A stretch of 64,000 nt of DNA from Apus apus (lineage: Eukaryota; Chordata; Aves; Apodiformes; Apodidae), in NCBI RefSeq assembly GCF_020740795.1, contig NC_067283.1:127568568-127632567 (forward strand). The letters run 5' to 3'. The translations under genes were made by a program, and so were the position numbers. Numbering within the stretch: the first letter of the stretch is position 1; every line of letters starts with the position of its first letter. The notes under the pieces are model-generated. The model was not told the origin of the DNA. It did no database searches and saw only the letters and a list, made by a program, of their open reading frames with translations. Of this stretch, positions 37,772-48,512 are shown in pieces.

Positions 37772-40700
37772 AACTGGTATGTATAATTTCAGTGCTGTAA
37801 GTATGTCAGTATAGCTCTGTGTGTGGCTTAACATTCCAGAGTAGAACTCACTTTGCTTCTATGCAATGAGCATGTTTCCCTGATCAATTTACAGCTAAGT
37901 ATGGAAAATCAAGAAAAGTGGCAATACTAGCCTTTTTCTGGCTGGTTGTAGCTAAAGCCTTCTCTGATTTTCACTTATAGCCTGGTAGGAATTATTTTAC
38001 TACCCTTGAACCATAAAGGGAAGAGAGGAAAAATAAAGAACAGCTGGGTTTAATGAGAGGGAACAGATGTAGGTATTAAAGCAGTATGTACACTTGCCAT
38101 TCAAAGAGTGTCTACATGTATATAAATGGTGAGCAATTTAAACCAAGACTTCTGTTACAAAGGTTGTAACAGGCATAATGCTCTGAAAAGATTCAAAACC
38201 TTAAATCATTTTATTTGCCACAAACATGTCCAACTTAGTTCATGGGGATATGAATTACCATTTACTACCATATTATTTTAATATATTATAAACTTTGTTT
38301 TGGACTATGTAATAATTTCCTTTTACAGTTGTCTCTTCCACTTCTCTTGCATTTTATGGCTGGCTATGTGAGTGTTTCCAAGGTAAATTTCTAGAATACC
38401 AGTTAAGCAATCATCTATTCTTTTGAAGACTACTCCAGAGGTGATGCATCAATAGCTTTGAGTCTTTGCACAGTGCTTATGTGTAGCTGGAAAGGAAGAA
38501 GCTTAAATCCATTGCAGAGAAATGTGATAGTTTTATAATTTCAGTGAAGGCATTAAAAATAAATCATATGTTAAGAGGATCTCCATACTTCAACACCAAT
38601 GCAATCTTAAATGACATAATCTAGTACTGTGAATATAGAATTTTCTCTGTGGGATTAAAGATGTCAATTTATATTTATGCAGATAAATTTAAGTGCTTAA
38701 TTTTAAACTGAGATTAACTATGTTTCATGCTGGTAGCTTGACAGCTTCCTGTATTTAGGCAAGACTGGGATGAAATCATGATGGAAAAACTTTTAATCAG
38801 TAATTTATTCTCTAATTCTATGCTAATAGTGAGTCCTAGGGCTAGATATTTAATAAAAACATTATGGTTATTAAAGATGGCTTAGAGGAAATTGAATGTC
38901 CCAAAAAGGTGTTGCTTTTGCAATAATGACAGTATCTGTGTTTAAAATTCAAAACAGCTTTTTCTAATTAGTATGAAAAATTACTATTTCTCCTTTATGG
39001 ATTCAGTCAGTAAAAGTCTTCCCCTACCTTCAGAGAGCCACTTGGAGACACACACAGGCAGCAGGCATAAGCAGCACAACTTGGGATGGTCCGTTTTGTC
39101 AAGGGGCTGGTGCTTGGCAAGGGTTTGTAAGGTGCCTCCTGCCACGAGCTCTTTCCAGCTGATGGCGACAGCTGGGTTATGCCCCATTTTGGAAAAGTCC
39201 AGAAGGAGCCCTTATAAAGGGCCAATTGTGTGTTCCCAAAGACTTTTTCTTGTGAGTGGGCTTTTGTTGTCCCAGGGCATAATTAACTTGAGCTGTTGGG
39301 GAGGACATGCATTGAGGGCTCTGCCTTGGTGCAGCAGAATATTGGGCTGGGTCCTGTGTTACAGGAGAAGTCCCAGGGATTGAATGGGATCTGACCTTTG
39401 TGAATATGAAATCTATTCCTTAAAGTAACAGAGGTCTCTTAGTGCTGATGTTGAAAATACTTGTGGTACTGTTTTTTAATTGCTCTAAGAGTGGCCATCC
39501 AGACTCTGTAAGGCTATTTAAGGAAAAAGCAGAGGACGACCTTAACTTTCTGTGGTAGTCTTTTTATCAGTGGGTGGACTTGTACTACACAGTGCTCCAT
39601 ACAACAGATGAGTATGTAAATTACTTATCTCACTCCATATGTATATTATAGATTATCAGTTTATGCTAAAATCATACAAAATATGTTTTGTTCAGGTGTA
39701 TCAATAAATCGTGTTTCACTATTTTGCTTTTCTAGCAATAGCCTTATTTTACTCATAGTATGCTGTCAAATCATGCTTTGAGGCTGCTCTGGAGTTACCA
39801 GGAACCCAATTAGTAAACCTGTAATGGCTCAGCAAGCTGTATTTTTAAATCCTGGTTGACATCCAATGCTCAAGAATCCAGATTTCATTCAAAGAATTTT
39901 TTTTCCAGACTGCACCTCTAGCACATGTCAGCTGTAACACGTGCCAGCTCCCACACAATTTAAATAATGCCAATAAAGGTGGCAACACTTCACCTTTATT
40001 CAGGTACAAATTACTGTGTATTAAATCATGGTTGATTAAGGCAGATAAAGAAGGAGGAGGTTCTCCAGGAATAGACATTTGTGGTATCTCATGTTAACAT
40101 CAATACAGGGAGTATCTGGCCTGTAGTCAGATCCTGAATTTTTGGGGCAGTTCTTGTGCTCACATCCACCAGCCAGAACGTAGTTCTTGTTAGGTGACAT
40201 TTTTAACTCCTTTAATTTAGAAATTAGGTTCTGGTGCTTCTGTTGTCTTTGTGTGGCATCTGCCTGCCTGTAATCCCCCATCTTTTTAATTTGAATACAG
40301 TGTCCATTCGGAAGCTGGATATTATGATTTATATCCATATGAGTTTTGTGGAGATAAGCAGCCAGATGGAGGGCGCAAACTGTTTTTAGCCTTACCATGG
40401 GAAAGACTTGAACATGAAGAGTGTAACTATATTGCTAATTTAGAATCCACAGAAAGGAACGGCTTTATGTCTGCTTCAAGTGCAGAAAATACTTTGATAG
40501 GTGTTTTTATATCCTCTTAACATGAGGGAATTCCCTGGAAATTGATACCGTTAGTTCTGCTACTCTGAAAATTGCTTGCTTAGATGTGCCTAATATAAAA
40601 TATTTAGCAGTTCAACATGTCAGTGACCAAGACAAATTCTCCATATTGCTTGGTGCTTGTGCTGATGTCCATAACACACCAGGCAAATGTCTGTCTCTAA

Positions 40701-43335
40701 ACCCGAGTCCTTCAAGTGCCAATGTGAGACCTGATTTTCACTACTCAAGCTGAGAACAATATTGTCACATTTCAACACAGCTTTTCTGCAGCATCAAGCC
40801 TCTTGCTAAAAACCTCAAATTAAAGTCCAAAATGCATTTGATATGTTAGAAGGAAAAGGTAGGTGCAGATTTTGCTGTAGTCTGTATGACTGTAAATCAG
40901 GAGGAGCTCCTTTCGTACATAGCGGGATTAAACTGGATTTACAGCAGTGTAACCAAAAGGATACGGCCTCAGGGTTCTGAGGTGCCCTGAGATAGTGATT
41001 TATTTAGTTGTGGATGTTTTCTTCAGACAATCACAAAACAGACTGATTGTGGCTGCACAGAGATATAACACAATAATCTTTATTTTATTACTGCTCTACT
41101 ACCTGCCAGTCTGTGCTTTGTTACTGTCCAGATCCCAAGTGGGCTCTGCCCAGTACAGCCCTGCCATGGTCCCAGCAGGTCCTGAATTCAGCCGTGGCCA
41201 GGCAGCTGCAGCACCAGAAGATATTATGCCATTGGATAAAGCCTGGCTTAAGTACTGTAGCCCCTCTAATTACACTTTTGAGTTGTTTTTATTTCTGGTT
41301 GTTTGTGTCTCCATGCATGTGTCCAGAAGAAACTGTAAGGACATACCACAAAATAACAAATATTGAGGGATCCATCTTGTGCACTCCTTCTTTTCAGGAA
41401 TCAGGGGTTTGGGGACCTGCTGAAGTAGAGCTGCTGTCCTTAATGACACCTGTTAAACCAATTCTCCATTATTATTTCTAATTTTTTTTTTTTAAGTAAT
41501 TTATACTTTTTAGTTTCCTTCCTGTGAGACTTGAATAAAGCCCCATATGTATCTATCTGGCTGGCAGAAAGGTTTGCAGAGTGTATTTCAAAGCTGTTGG
41601 GACAAGCATGTATGTAATTGACAATTTTGCATTCATACCTAGCACCCAACCACAGAATACCTTAGGACAAATCTGGTCAATTACAACAAAATCTTACCAC
41701 TCGAATTTCAACAGTTCAGCACTAAAGTCCTTGTTACATAAATTTAAGGAAATACAAAGGCTCTGGGAACAGAAAATTATCTTCCGACATAGTCACTTGG
41801 GTTTCTTTAGACACCTTCCATCCAATATTGATCAATAAAAGTTTTCATTGCGGGACCTGGAAAGATTAAACCCATGCATTTTTACCTTTTTCTACAGAAA
41901 CTAATCCCTCCAGGCAGTGGCAGTACACTACCACTGTCACTCTGATTTTAAATGCTGACGAGGAAGCAATAAAAACTATTCCTGTTCTGTGTGTCCCTTG
42001 CAGCTCAAATTTCTATTTCATATAATCTAAGGTATTGCAGATTTGTTTCAGTGTTTCACCTTTACCTTTATGTTGAACCTAACAGCCTGTTAGTGTACAG
42101 GAAATGATAAATTACACTAGTTTCAAGTGGGAAATATATTTGTTTCCTGGGGGAAAGCAAAGTTGTATTTCCCTCTCTGTGTGAAGCAGCCTTGCACTGC
42201 TTCCAAATGGCTGAAGTAGCCACTGAAGTGATCCACATTTAAGTAGTCTGGGAGTATGATTATCTAAGGAACATTCAAGCAAATTAAAGGGAAAAATACG
42301 ATTATAATAATAATACTTACTACTGCTACTACTATTAATATTACTACTACTACTACTATTATTATTACTACTACTACAGTGCACAGTGCAGTGGGAAAAA
42401 CATTACTGTTTCCACCTACAGTGCTTCATCAGATTATCTTATTGTCTAGCTAAATAAAAAAAGCACAAAAGCCCTTTGTTGTAACAACAACAAGAACCTG
42501 CTGGATAAGAGCTGAATGAAGAAGGCTGTGAACTGTGAAGCTGCAAATATAGACACACATTTTAGGACAGGAGTTGTTGCACTCCTGTTAAGAGCTGCCA
42601 TCCCAGCACAGGGCGGCACTTCAGCTACATCAGAACATTTCTGCATCTTTGGCCCAAGACGACAGCTTCACACAGTGGCAAACAACCCTGGGATGGAGTT
42701 GGAGTCCAAAGGGGAAAGATGTGGTTCTTTTCTCTATACTCTTTAAGTATTCATTACTACCACTGCAATTAAAACACATTGGATCTGTTGTGCTGCTAAA
42801 CCTGAAAGGCCAAAGGAATTAATCTGAAGTGTGCCTGGTTACCTCTCATTTTGTCCCTGCTCAGAAATTGTTGAATCCTACCACAAGTACTTCTTTCCTA
42901 ACACCTATATTATTTCTTCTTGTCTCTCCATTATGCTTTTTTGATGCCACATAATAATGAAACATAATGAAGTTCTCTGAAAAATTCTAACCTGATGTGA
43001 ATTGAAATATTTATAGCTTTTATGCAGCAGATCAAAACCATGCCTGGTATCCCTGTAGTAACTATTTGGGCAAGTCAGAAGAGGAGTCTTTAGCTAGAAG
43101 TTGTCCTGCAGGTGAAGCATACTCTGCTCCAGAGCTGCACAAAACTCTTGGCCTCAGTGAGTTGTGTGTATCAATGGCCAGACTGGTCAACTGGGCTGGC
43201 TCATGGGAAAAAAACCCAACAGGTTTAAGATAGTTTCTTGCTGATTGTGCTTGGGAGCTGGAGAGATCTTCCTTTCTCAGAATAGTGTATGAAATTCATC
43301 CATGCAGGCAAGAAGGAGCTAATAGTTTTGCATCC
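37772..43335. other. gene-free DNA with unassigned open frames
   Basis: AT-rich sequence with no recognised gene. Around 40.0-40.5 kb both strands carry moderately long frames: minus 40036-40398 (120 codons) and plus 40293-40518. The plus frame follows a splice-acceptor-like ATTTGAATACAG. Neither product matches a family I know, and overlap of both frames suggests at most one, possibly neither, is coding. Confidence 0.4.
42301..42378. repeat. imperfect trinucleotide microsatellite
   Basis: About 78 bases of mixed ATT/ACT-type (plus strand TAA, TAC, TAT) trinucleotide units. On the minus strand it reads as serine and asparagine runs, explaining a spurious Ser-rich open frame there. Confidence 0.88.
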
Positions 43336-43893
43336 TGAGCTACATCAAAAGAAGCATGCCCAGCAGGTCAAGGGAGGTGATTCTCCCCCTCTACTCTGCT
43401 CTTGTGAGACCCCACCTGGAGTGTTGTGTCCAGCTCTGGGGTCCTCTACACAAGAGGGACATGGACCTGTTGGAACAAGTCCAGAGAAGGGCCACAAAAA
43501 TGATCAGAGGGTTGGAGCACCTCTCCTACGAAGACAGGCTGAGAGAGCTGAGGTTGGTCAGCCAGGAGAGGAGAAGGATGCAGGGGGACCTTATAGCAGC
43601 CTTCCAGTACATTAAGGAGGCCTACAAGAAAATGACAGGATAAGGGGCAACGGCCTTAAACTAGAGCAGGATATCAGGAAGAAGTTCTTTACTATGAGGG
43701 TGGTGAAGCAATGGAACAGGTTGCCCATAGAGATGGTGGAGGCTCCATCCCCAGAGCCATTTAAGGTCAGGTTTGATGAGGCTCTGAGAAACCTGATCTA
43801 GTAAAAAAGGTCCCTGCACACTGCAGGGGGGGGCTGGACTAGATGACTTTTAAAGGTCCGTTCCAACCCCACACATTCTATGAGCCTATGATA
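43336..43893 (+). mobile_element. CR1 LINE 3' fragment with end of ORF2
   Basis: The longest CR1 copy in the window, about 560 bp in plus orientation. The frame 43356-43643 encodes the C-terminal part of the CR1 ORF2 protein, including [16 protein letters not shown] and [19 protein letters not shown], which lie downstream of the reverse-transcriptase core. The usual non-coding 3' part follows: 'agggtggtgaagcaatggaa', 'aggttgcccatagagatggt', a 'gcaggggggggctggactag' stretch, and terminal 'attctatgagcctatga' repeats at about 43875-43891. The 5' end is truncated at about 43336. The ORF portion is still open, so the insertion is younger than the L3-like relic. Confidence 0.92.
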
Positions 43894-44690
43894 TCTAACT
43901 GGGAAGGCATGGCAGGCAAGCTATAAGCTGGGGTAATTTGGTGACACTGTTAACAGCACGTTCAGCCATTTTGACTTCAGCTAAGTTCTAGCAACAAGGT
44001 TAGGTTGACTGTTCAGTTACTATCTTCACAAAAATCTAACTTACAGGCTGATTCAATTTGTTTATTTTCATTCTGCCTGTTAGGTTGGAGCAGGAAGACA
44101 ATAATATTTCCAGAAAAAAACCCCAAATCTAGCTTAATTCTTCACTTGAAACTATTTATTGCTGACCTCTCCTTCTCACTTTTCCTTTTATAAGCAAACT
44201 ATCAGTTCTTTTCTGACTTTCCATAACAATAGCAATACTGATACATATTCTATCCTACTTTATTTTTATTATTTGGTCTCTGTTCGTGAACCAACTACAG
44301 ACCCCAAAGAAAGACTGAAAAACACACAAAAAGTTAATACTCTTTCATTTCCTCGTTTGTAGATCTTGGCAGATAGACTTTCAATGAGACTATTATCAGA
44401 ATCTTATGTTGTAAAAACCTTACAGAAGCGCTACAATTCTTGTGTCATCAGTCCAAATTTATTCCCCCCTCCAGTGACTTAAGTTATAATTTTTGGTATG
44501 TTTATAGAATCCAATGGTGAAAATGCACTTCTTGAGACATCCTTTGGAGGTACTTTGGGATATCTAAGTCATCTGCACAGGCTGGTAGCTACATCATGAG
44601 GCTTGTGGAAAGAGCTGCCCCTTCCCATAAGGCAGGCAGCTGGAGGCCAGGCAGGATGCACCTACTGTCTAAAGGCACAATAAGCACTCA

Positions 44691-44987
44691 TGTATAGACA
44701 GCTGAATCCTGTCCCTGAGTGCTGGACTCTCCCACTTCTTTTTTCATTTGGATCCTTTTGAATCTGTGCATGAGTTCAGCAGGAGAGATTAACCCATCCT
44801 TAAAAACAAAGTGCAGAGTGGAGCATGTAGCCAGCAAGAGCTTTCTCCTGTGGTCATTCTTCATCTTCCACCAAAGAAATCCAAAGTCAGCAGTCTGGTC
44901 AAGAATTTTTCCAGGCTGCCTGTCGGTGTAAAGAACAGAGAAGTTATAAGGCAGTCCTGCATCATTTAAATACACCACACTGCCTGT
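44691..44987 (-). other. unassigned minus-strand open frame, possible terminal exon
   Basis: The frame is open for about 99 codons and closes with TGA at 44691-44693. It is preceded on the minus strand by AGCTAGTTACAG, an acceptor-like end, and an AATAAA lies downstream on that strand near 44457-44462. The product (for example FSVLYTDRQPGKILDQTADF, then FGFLWWKMKNDHRRKLLLAT) is not low-complexity, but I recognise no domain. It may be a last exon, a worn pseudogene or a chance frame. No function is proposed. Confidence 0.2.
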
Positions 44988-45261
44988 AACTAGCTGAAGT
45001 CATAGATGACTTTCTGGAGTTCTGGAAATCAGTGTTCCCCCAGAGTAGAACAGCCAGCACCCCCGGCAGAAGAAGCAAGAAATACAGAAAAAAAAAGAGA
45101 AAAAAAAAAGAGTGGGGTGGGTGCCTTTTACCTTATGTTTGCTTATCTTCCCTTCACATGTTTAGGACACTAGGAAAAGAAAAGGAATCAGGGTAGCATT
45201 AGTCTTACAAACAGGATGATAATGTAGAAAAACATAGAGACATCTGGATGGGCGGGACCAA

Positions 45262-45703
45262 TTAGGCAGTCTGTACCTGCCAGGAAAGGAATACTCCTCC
45301 AACAGCAATGACTGCAATAAAAGCACACAAAAGACTGAGTCTTTCTTCTTCAAACAGAAATAAGACTTGGAGCACATTGTGGCATGTGGCACACATGTCA
45401 GGGAAACGAAAGGCATCTGATACTTGCTTAGCTTCCAACAAGAGACTAGCATTTTGGCACAGCTTAAATAGCATAGAAAAGCAGGTGTGAGGTATGAATT
45501 TCGCATTACCTGCTTTTACTGCCAACATTACATGCTCTGTTGCTTTAGTTGGAATCTCACATTTAGAGGGCCGAGAAGTGACATTGTGAAACATCCAGGA
45601 GAAGAATTACACAAGCTCTGGTTGTTCAGCTGTGCACCAATTTGAGAAAGTGCTTTCTGGGAAAATCCATTAAAACCTGATATGACTTGTCTATCTGCAA
45701 AAT
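45262..45703 (-). other. unassigned minus-strand open frames with splice-like borders
   Basis: On the minus strand TATATTTTGCAG ends at 45704 and GGCAG is followed by GTACAG at about 45283, so the segment has acceptor-like and donor-like borders. Two overlapping frames cover it. One is Cys- and Asn-rich (SLCNSSPGCFT). The other ends in a hydrophobic stretch LSLLCAFIAVIAVGGVFLSW of membrane-segment type. Neither frame is open over the full length, so an intact exon would need a frameshift. I do not recognise a family. Confidence 0.15.
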
Positions 45704-48234
45704 ATAACACATAGTGTTGGCACAATTAGATATAGTAATAATTGCTTTGTCACTTGACGTTTTGTAAGGAATTGATATTAAATTGGTATTAGAAGGCTAT
45801 TGTGGCATGAAAGTTTTTTTATTTATTTGTAGTCAGAAATTTCAACAAGAATTTGGATCAAATGTCACCTGGATAAATTTAATGGCAACTACCCATTGAC
45901 TATAAGTGAGCACAGATACTGCAGCTGACCAGTGCCATCCCTGAAACAAGAACAGAGAGACAAGTTAACATGCCTAAACACATTCAACATGCAGGGAAGC
46001 TTTGGAATGAATCTCTCCTCCCTTATTTGCACACAAAAATCACTCCATGAGCACAGGAAAGCAGGAGGGGAACGGATGCAAACGCACTTGCTGAATAAAA
46101 CTGATCTTATGAAGTCAGCTCACCAACCCGTAGGACACCTCAGGCAGGGCTGCATTTTGTCACAGAACACCAGTGGATTCAATGGATGCAACCCAGCATA
46201 AGCCTGGCTCCCTGATGCAATGACCTATTAGCAGCAGAAAGCATCAGATCGTTCTGCACAAACTCTGGTGCAATATACAGGTAGATGCCTATGGCTACCT
46301 AATACGTTGCCAAGGCACCATCAGCCTGATAGACTTCCAAGTTTGTTGCAGTAGTTTTTCATTATCAAGCTGCTGAAAATCATGTAACAACATTATATTG
46401 GCTAATTATTTTGGGGGGTGGTGGGAGGATGGGACCTTTCTTGGTTCCTACTTTTATCATTTTTGGTTACCTGACATCAGTAATTTCTAGGTCACAACTC
46501 AAGAATTAGGTTGGCAGTTTATCCCTTGTTTCTCTCTTCTGCACCAATATTACCTTTCACCATTAACCAGCAGTTTTCAAACAACTTGCTTCTTCATTTT
46601 GGTACTGTGATTGACACAATACAATAAAGGCTTTAAAGTATACTTACTTAAATGAGATATCTCTTTACTGAATGTCGCCTGGAATAAAATGACTTTTTTG
46701 GCTCCCTGCATGCAGAGTTTCTCTGGAATGGTTACCAAAAAAATAAAGCATGATCCTCTTCAGCCAAGGTTCCAAGCATTGGATGACCGGTGCTGCTCAG
46801 ATCATATCTATCATGCTCCTTAAAGGGACAAACCAATCCCTTTAACATGTTGATACCAACCAAATGGATTGGTACTTTTGTATTTCATTGAGATGTTATA
46901 TATTTTCATGCATACTCTTGTGCTCTGTGAATCCTATGGAACAGTGCATATGTGAAAGCAGACTAAGACTGCTTCACATTTGGCTACTTTTCCTAATGGA
47001 AAAGTTTCAGAAATATATAAAACATATTGTCATTCCCATGGCACTTCTCTGCACATAGCTTCCTGATTTTCACTCTGAGAACTTGATCATTCTCAAGTGA
47101 TGTGAAGCCAGTGAGACACATACTTAAAACCTGATGTTGATAGAAAGAGCCATTTTATGCAAGAGTGTGCAGTGTCATTAAAAAAATAGCAGTTTTAGCA
47201 AAGTCATTGGTGGCTTCAGCGATTTTCTGATGAGGATCAGAATCCTGATTAGCCATTCCCCTTTGTAAAATGAAATTTTAGCAACACAGAGAATGGAAAA
47301 TGGTTTAGACTTGTATTTCTTTGAGTACAGCTTCTTTCTGGCCCCATCTGTCTTTGTGAGAGTCCTTTCAGCGTAGTTTTTTCCTTTGACTTGCCCTCCC
47401 CACCTTTCTAGGACAATAAGGCAGCAGTCTAATTTCTTCAGATGAAAAGAATGATAAATGTTTTTAGTCACTAGCTGCAAGGACTTAAAATAAATTTGGA
47501 AACTGCTGGCTGCTGTTAGATGGTGGGTGGCAGTTTTCGGGCTCTTTAGCCACCTGCAGCTCTCAAGCTGTTCAAGTGCAATTTTTTATCCTGGGGCTGC
47601 ATCCATGAGGGAAGGGAGGCTGTGCTAACATGGGGCCAACTGGTTGATATGAGTATCTAGCAGCAGGAGATCCAGGAGAGACTGCTGGAGCCAGCACTGG
47701 GAGCTTGCAAAGGAGCAATGGGATGCCCTGGGAGCCTTTTGTCATCTCAAGCCCGCAATTCCTTGACTCTTTCAAGTATGTGGAGTTTTGAAGTATTGTA
47801 GGGTTAGGAAGCTGGGTAGATGTTCCTTCACTTGTATTTTTACCTTATGACCCCCTTTAAGTCTCTTGGAAGTCAGCTAAAAGGGAGAAGGAGAATGAGT
47901 CATAACCCAGTTTCCAGAAACCTTAGCAACACAACACAGTCAGAAACACAGGTATGATAGGAACAGTGGGAAAAACCCTGACAGCTATGATCTTCCTAAG
48001 GATAATTGGCCTCTACTGAGGAATTGTACCATTAAAGAGTAAAAATTACATTACTGACATAAGTACAGTGAAAAATATGGTAGTGAAGCAATAGCTGAAA
48101 GCAATAGAAGTAATTTCCCCAGAACCTGGTCTTCTAGAACGATTTTACTCATTGAGGTATTGCAGTGATCGACAAACAGATGAGAATATTGTTATAGCGG
48201 ATAAGGAAGGTGCATACCATAAAGCAACAATCCC

Positions 48235-48512
48235 CTACTAAGTCCTGTGACATACTTGAGTACACTCCCCAGGAGCACACAATGTGTCGGTGAAACAACA
48301 CTGACACTGAAGGTCAGAAATTGTGAACACAATTCACCAAAGAGAATAAAGAAATCTCCCCTTGTGAAGCACTTTAATGAGGTGAAACTCCCCGTCACAC
48401 CTTTAGAATGTATAGGTATTGACTACATCCCAAAAGCCCCTGAAGAGGGGGAGGCAGGAGCAGCTTATTAAGACTATGAGAAACACAGAGGATTGAAAAC
48501 TTAAATGCACCA
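48235..48512 (+). pseudogene. Penelope-like element, GIY-YIG endonuclease relic
   Basis: The plus frame from 48247 encodes 74 codons resembling the C-terminal GIY-YIG endonuclease of Penelope-like retroelements (Neptune-type). VTY and CVG take the places of the paired GIY and YIG motifs (GVY...YVG in these elements). These are followed by LKVRNCEH, which keeps the catalytic-site Arg in the LxxRxxEH pattern, and then SPLVKHFNE, matching the PVAxHF block. Next comes CIGIDYIP, matching the IExVP block, and after a stop DYEKHRGLKT, matching the RExxWIxxLKT block. The frame is cut by a stop codon at 48472. No reverse transcriptase could be recognised upstream, so this is a truncated dead fragment. 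Confidence 0.6.

Larger units (their letters stand above)
43894..48230. other. non-coding or unassigned DNA between CR1 and Penelope relic
   Basis: No gene was recognised. Minus-strand open frames near 44.7-45.0 kb and 45.3-45.7 kb are described separately. An A-rich low-complexity tract lies at 45088-45112. Confidence 0.4.

Noticed and set aside
42112..42384. Ser/Asn-rich minus open frame
   Set aside because: Produced by the trinucleotide microsatellite.
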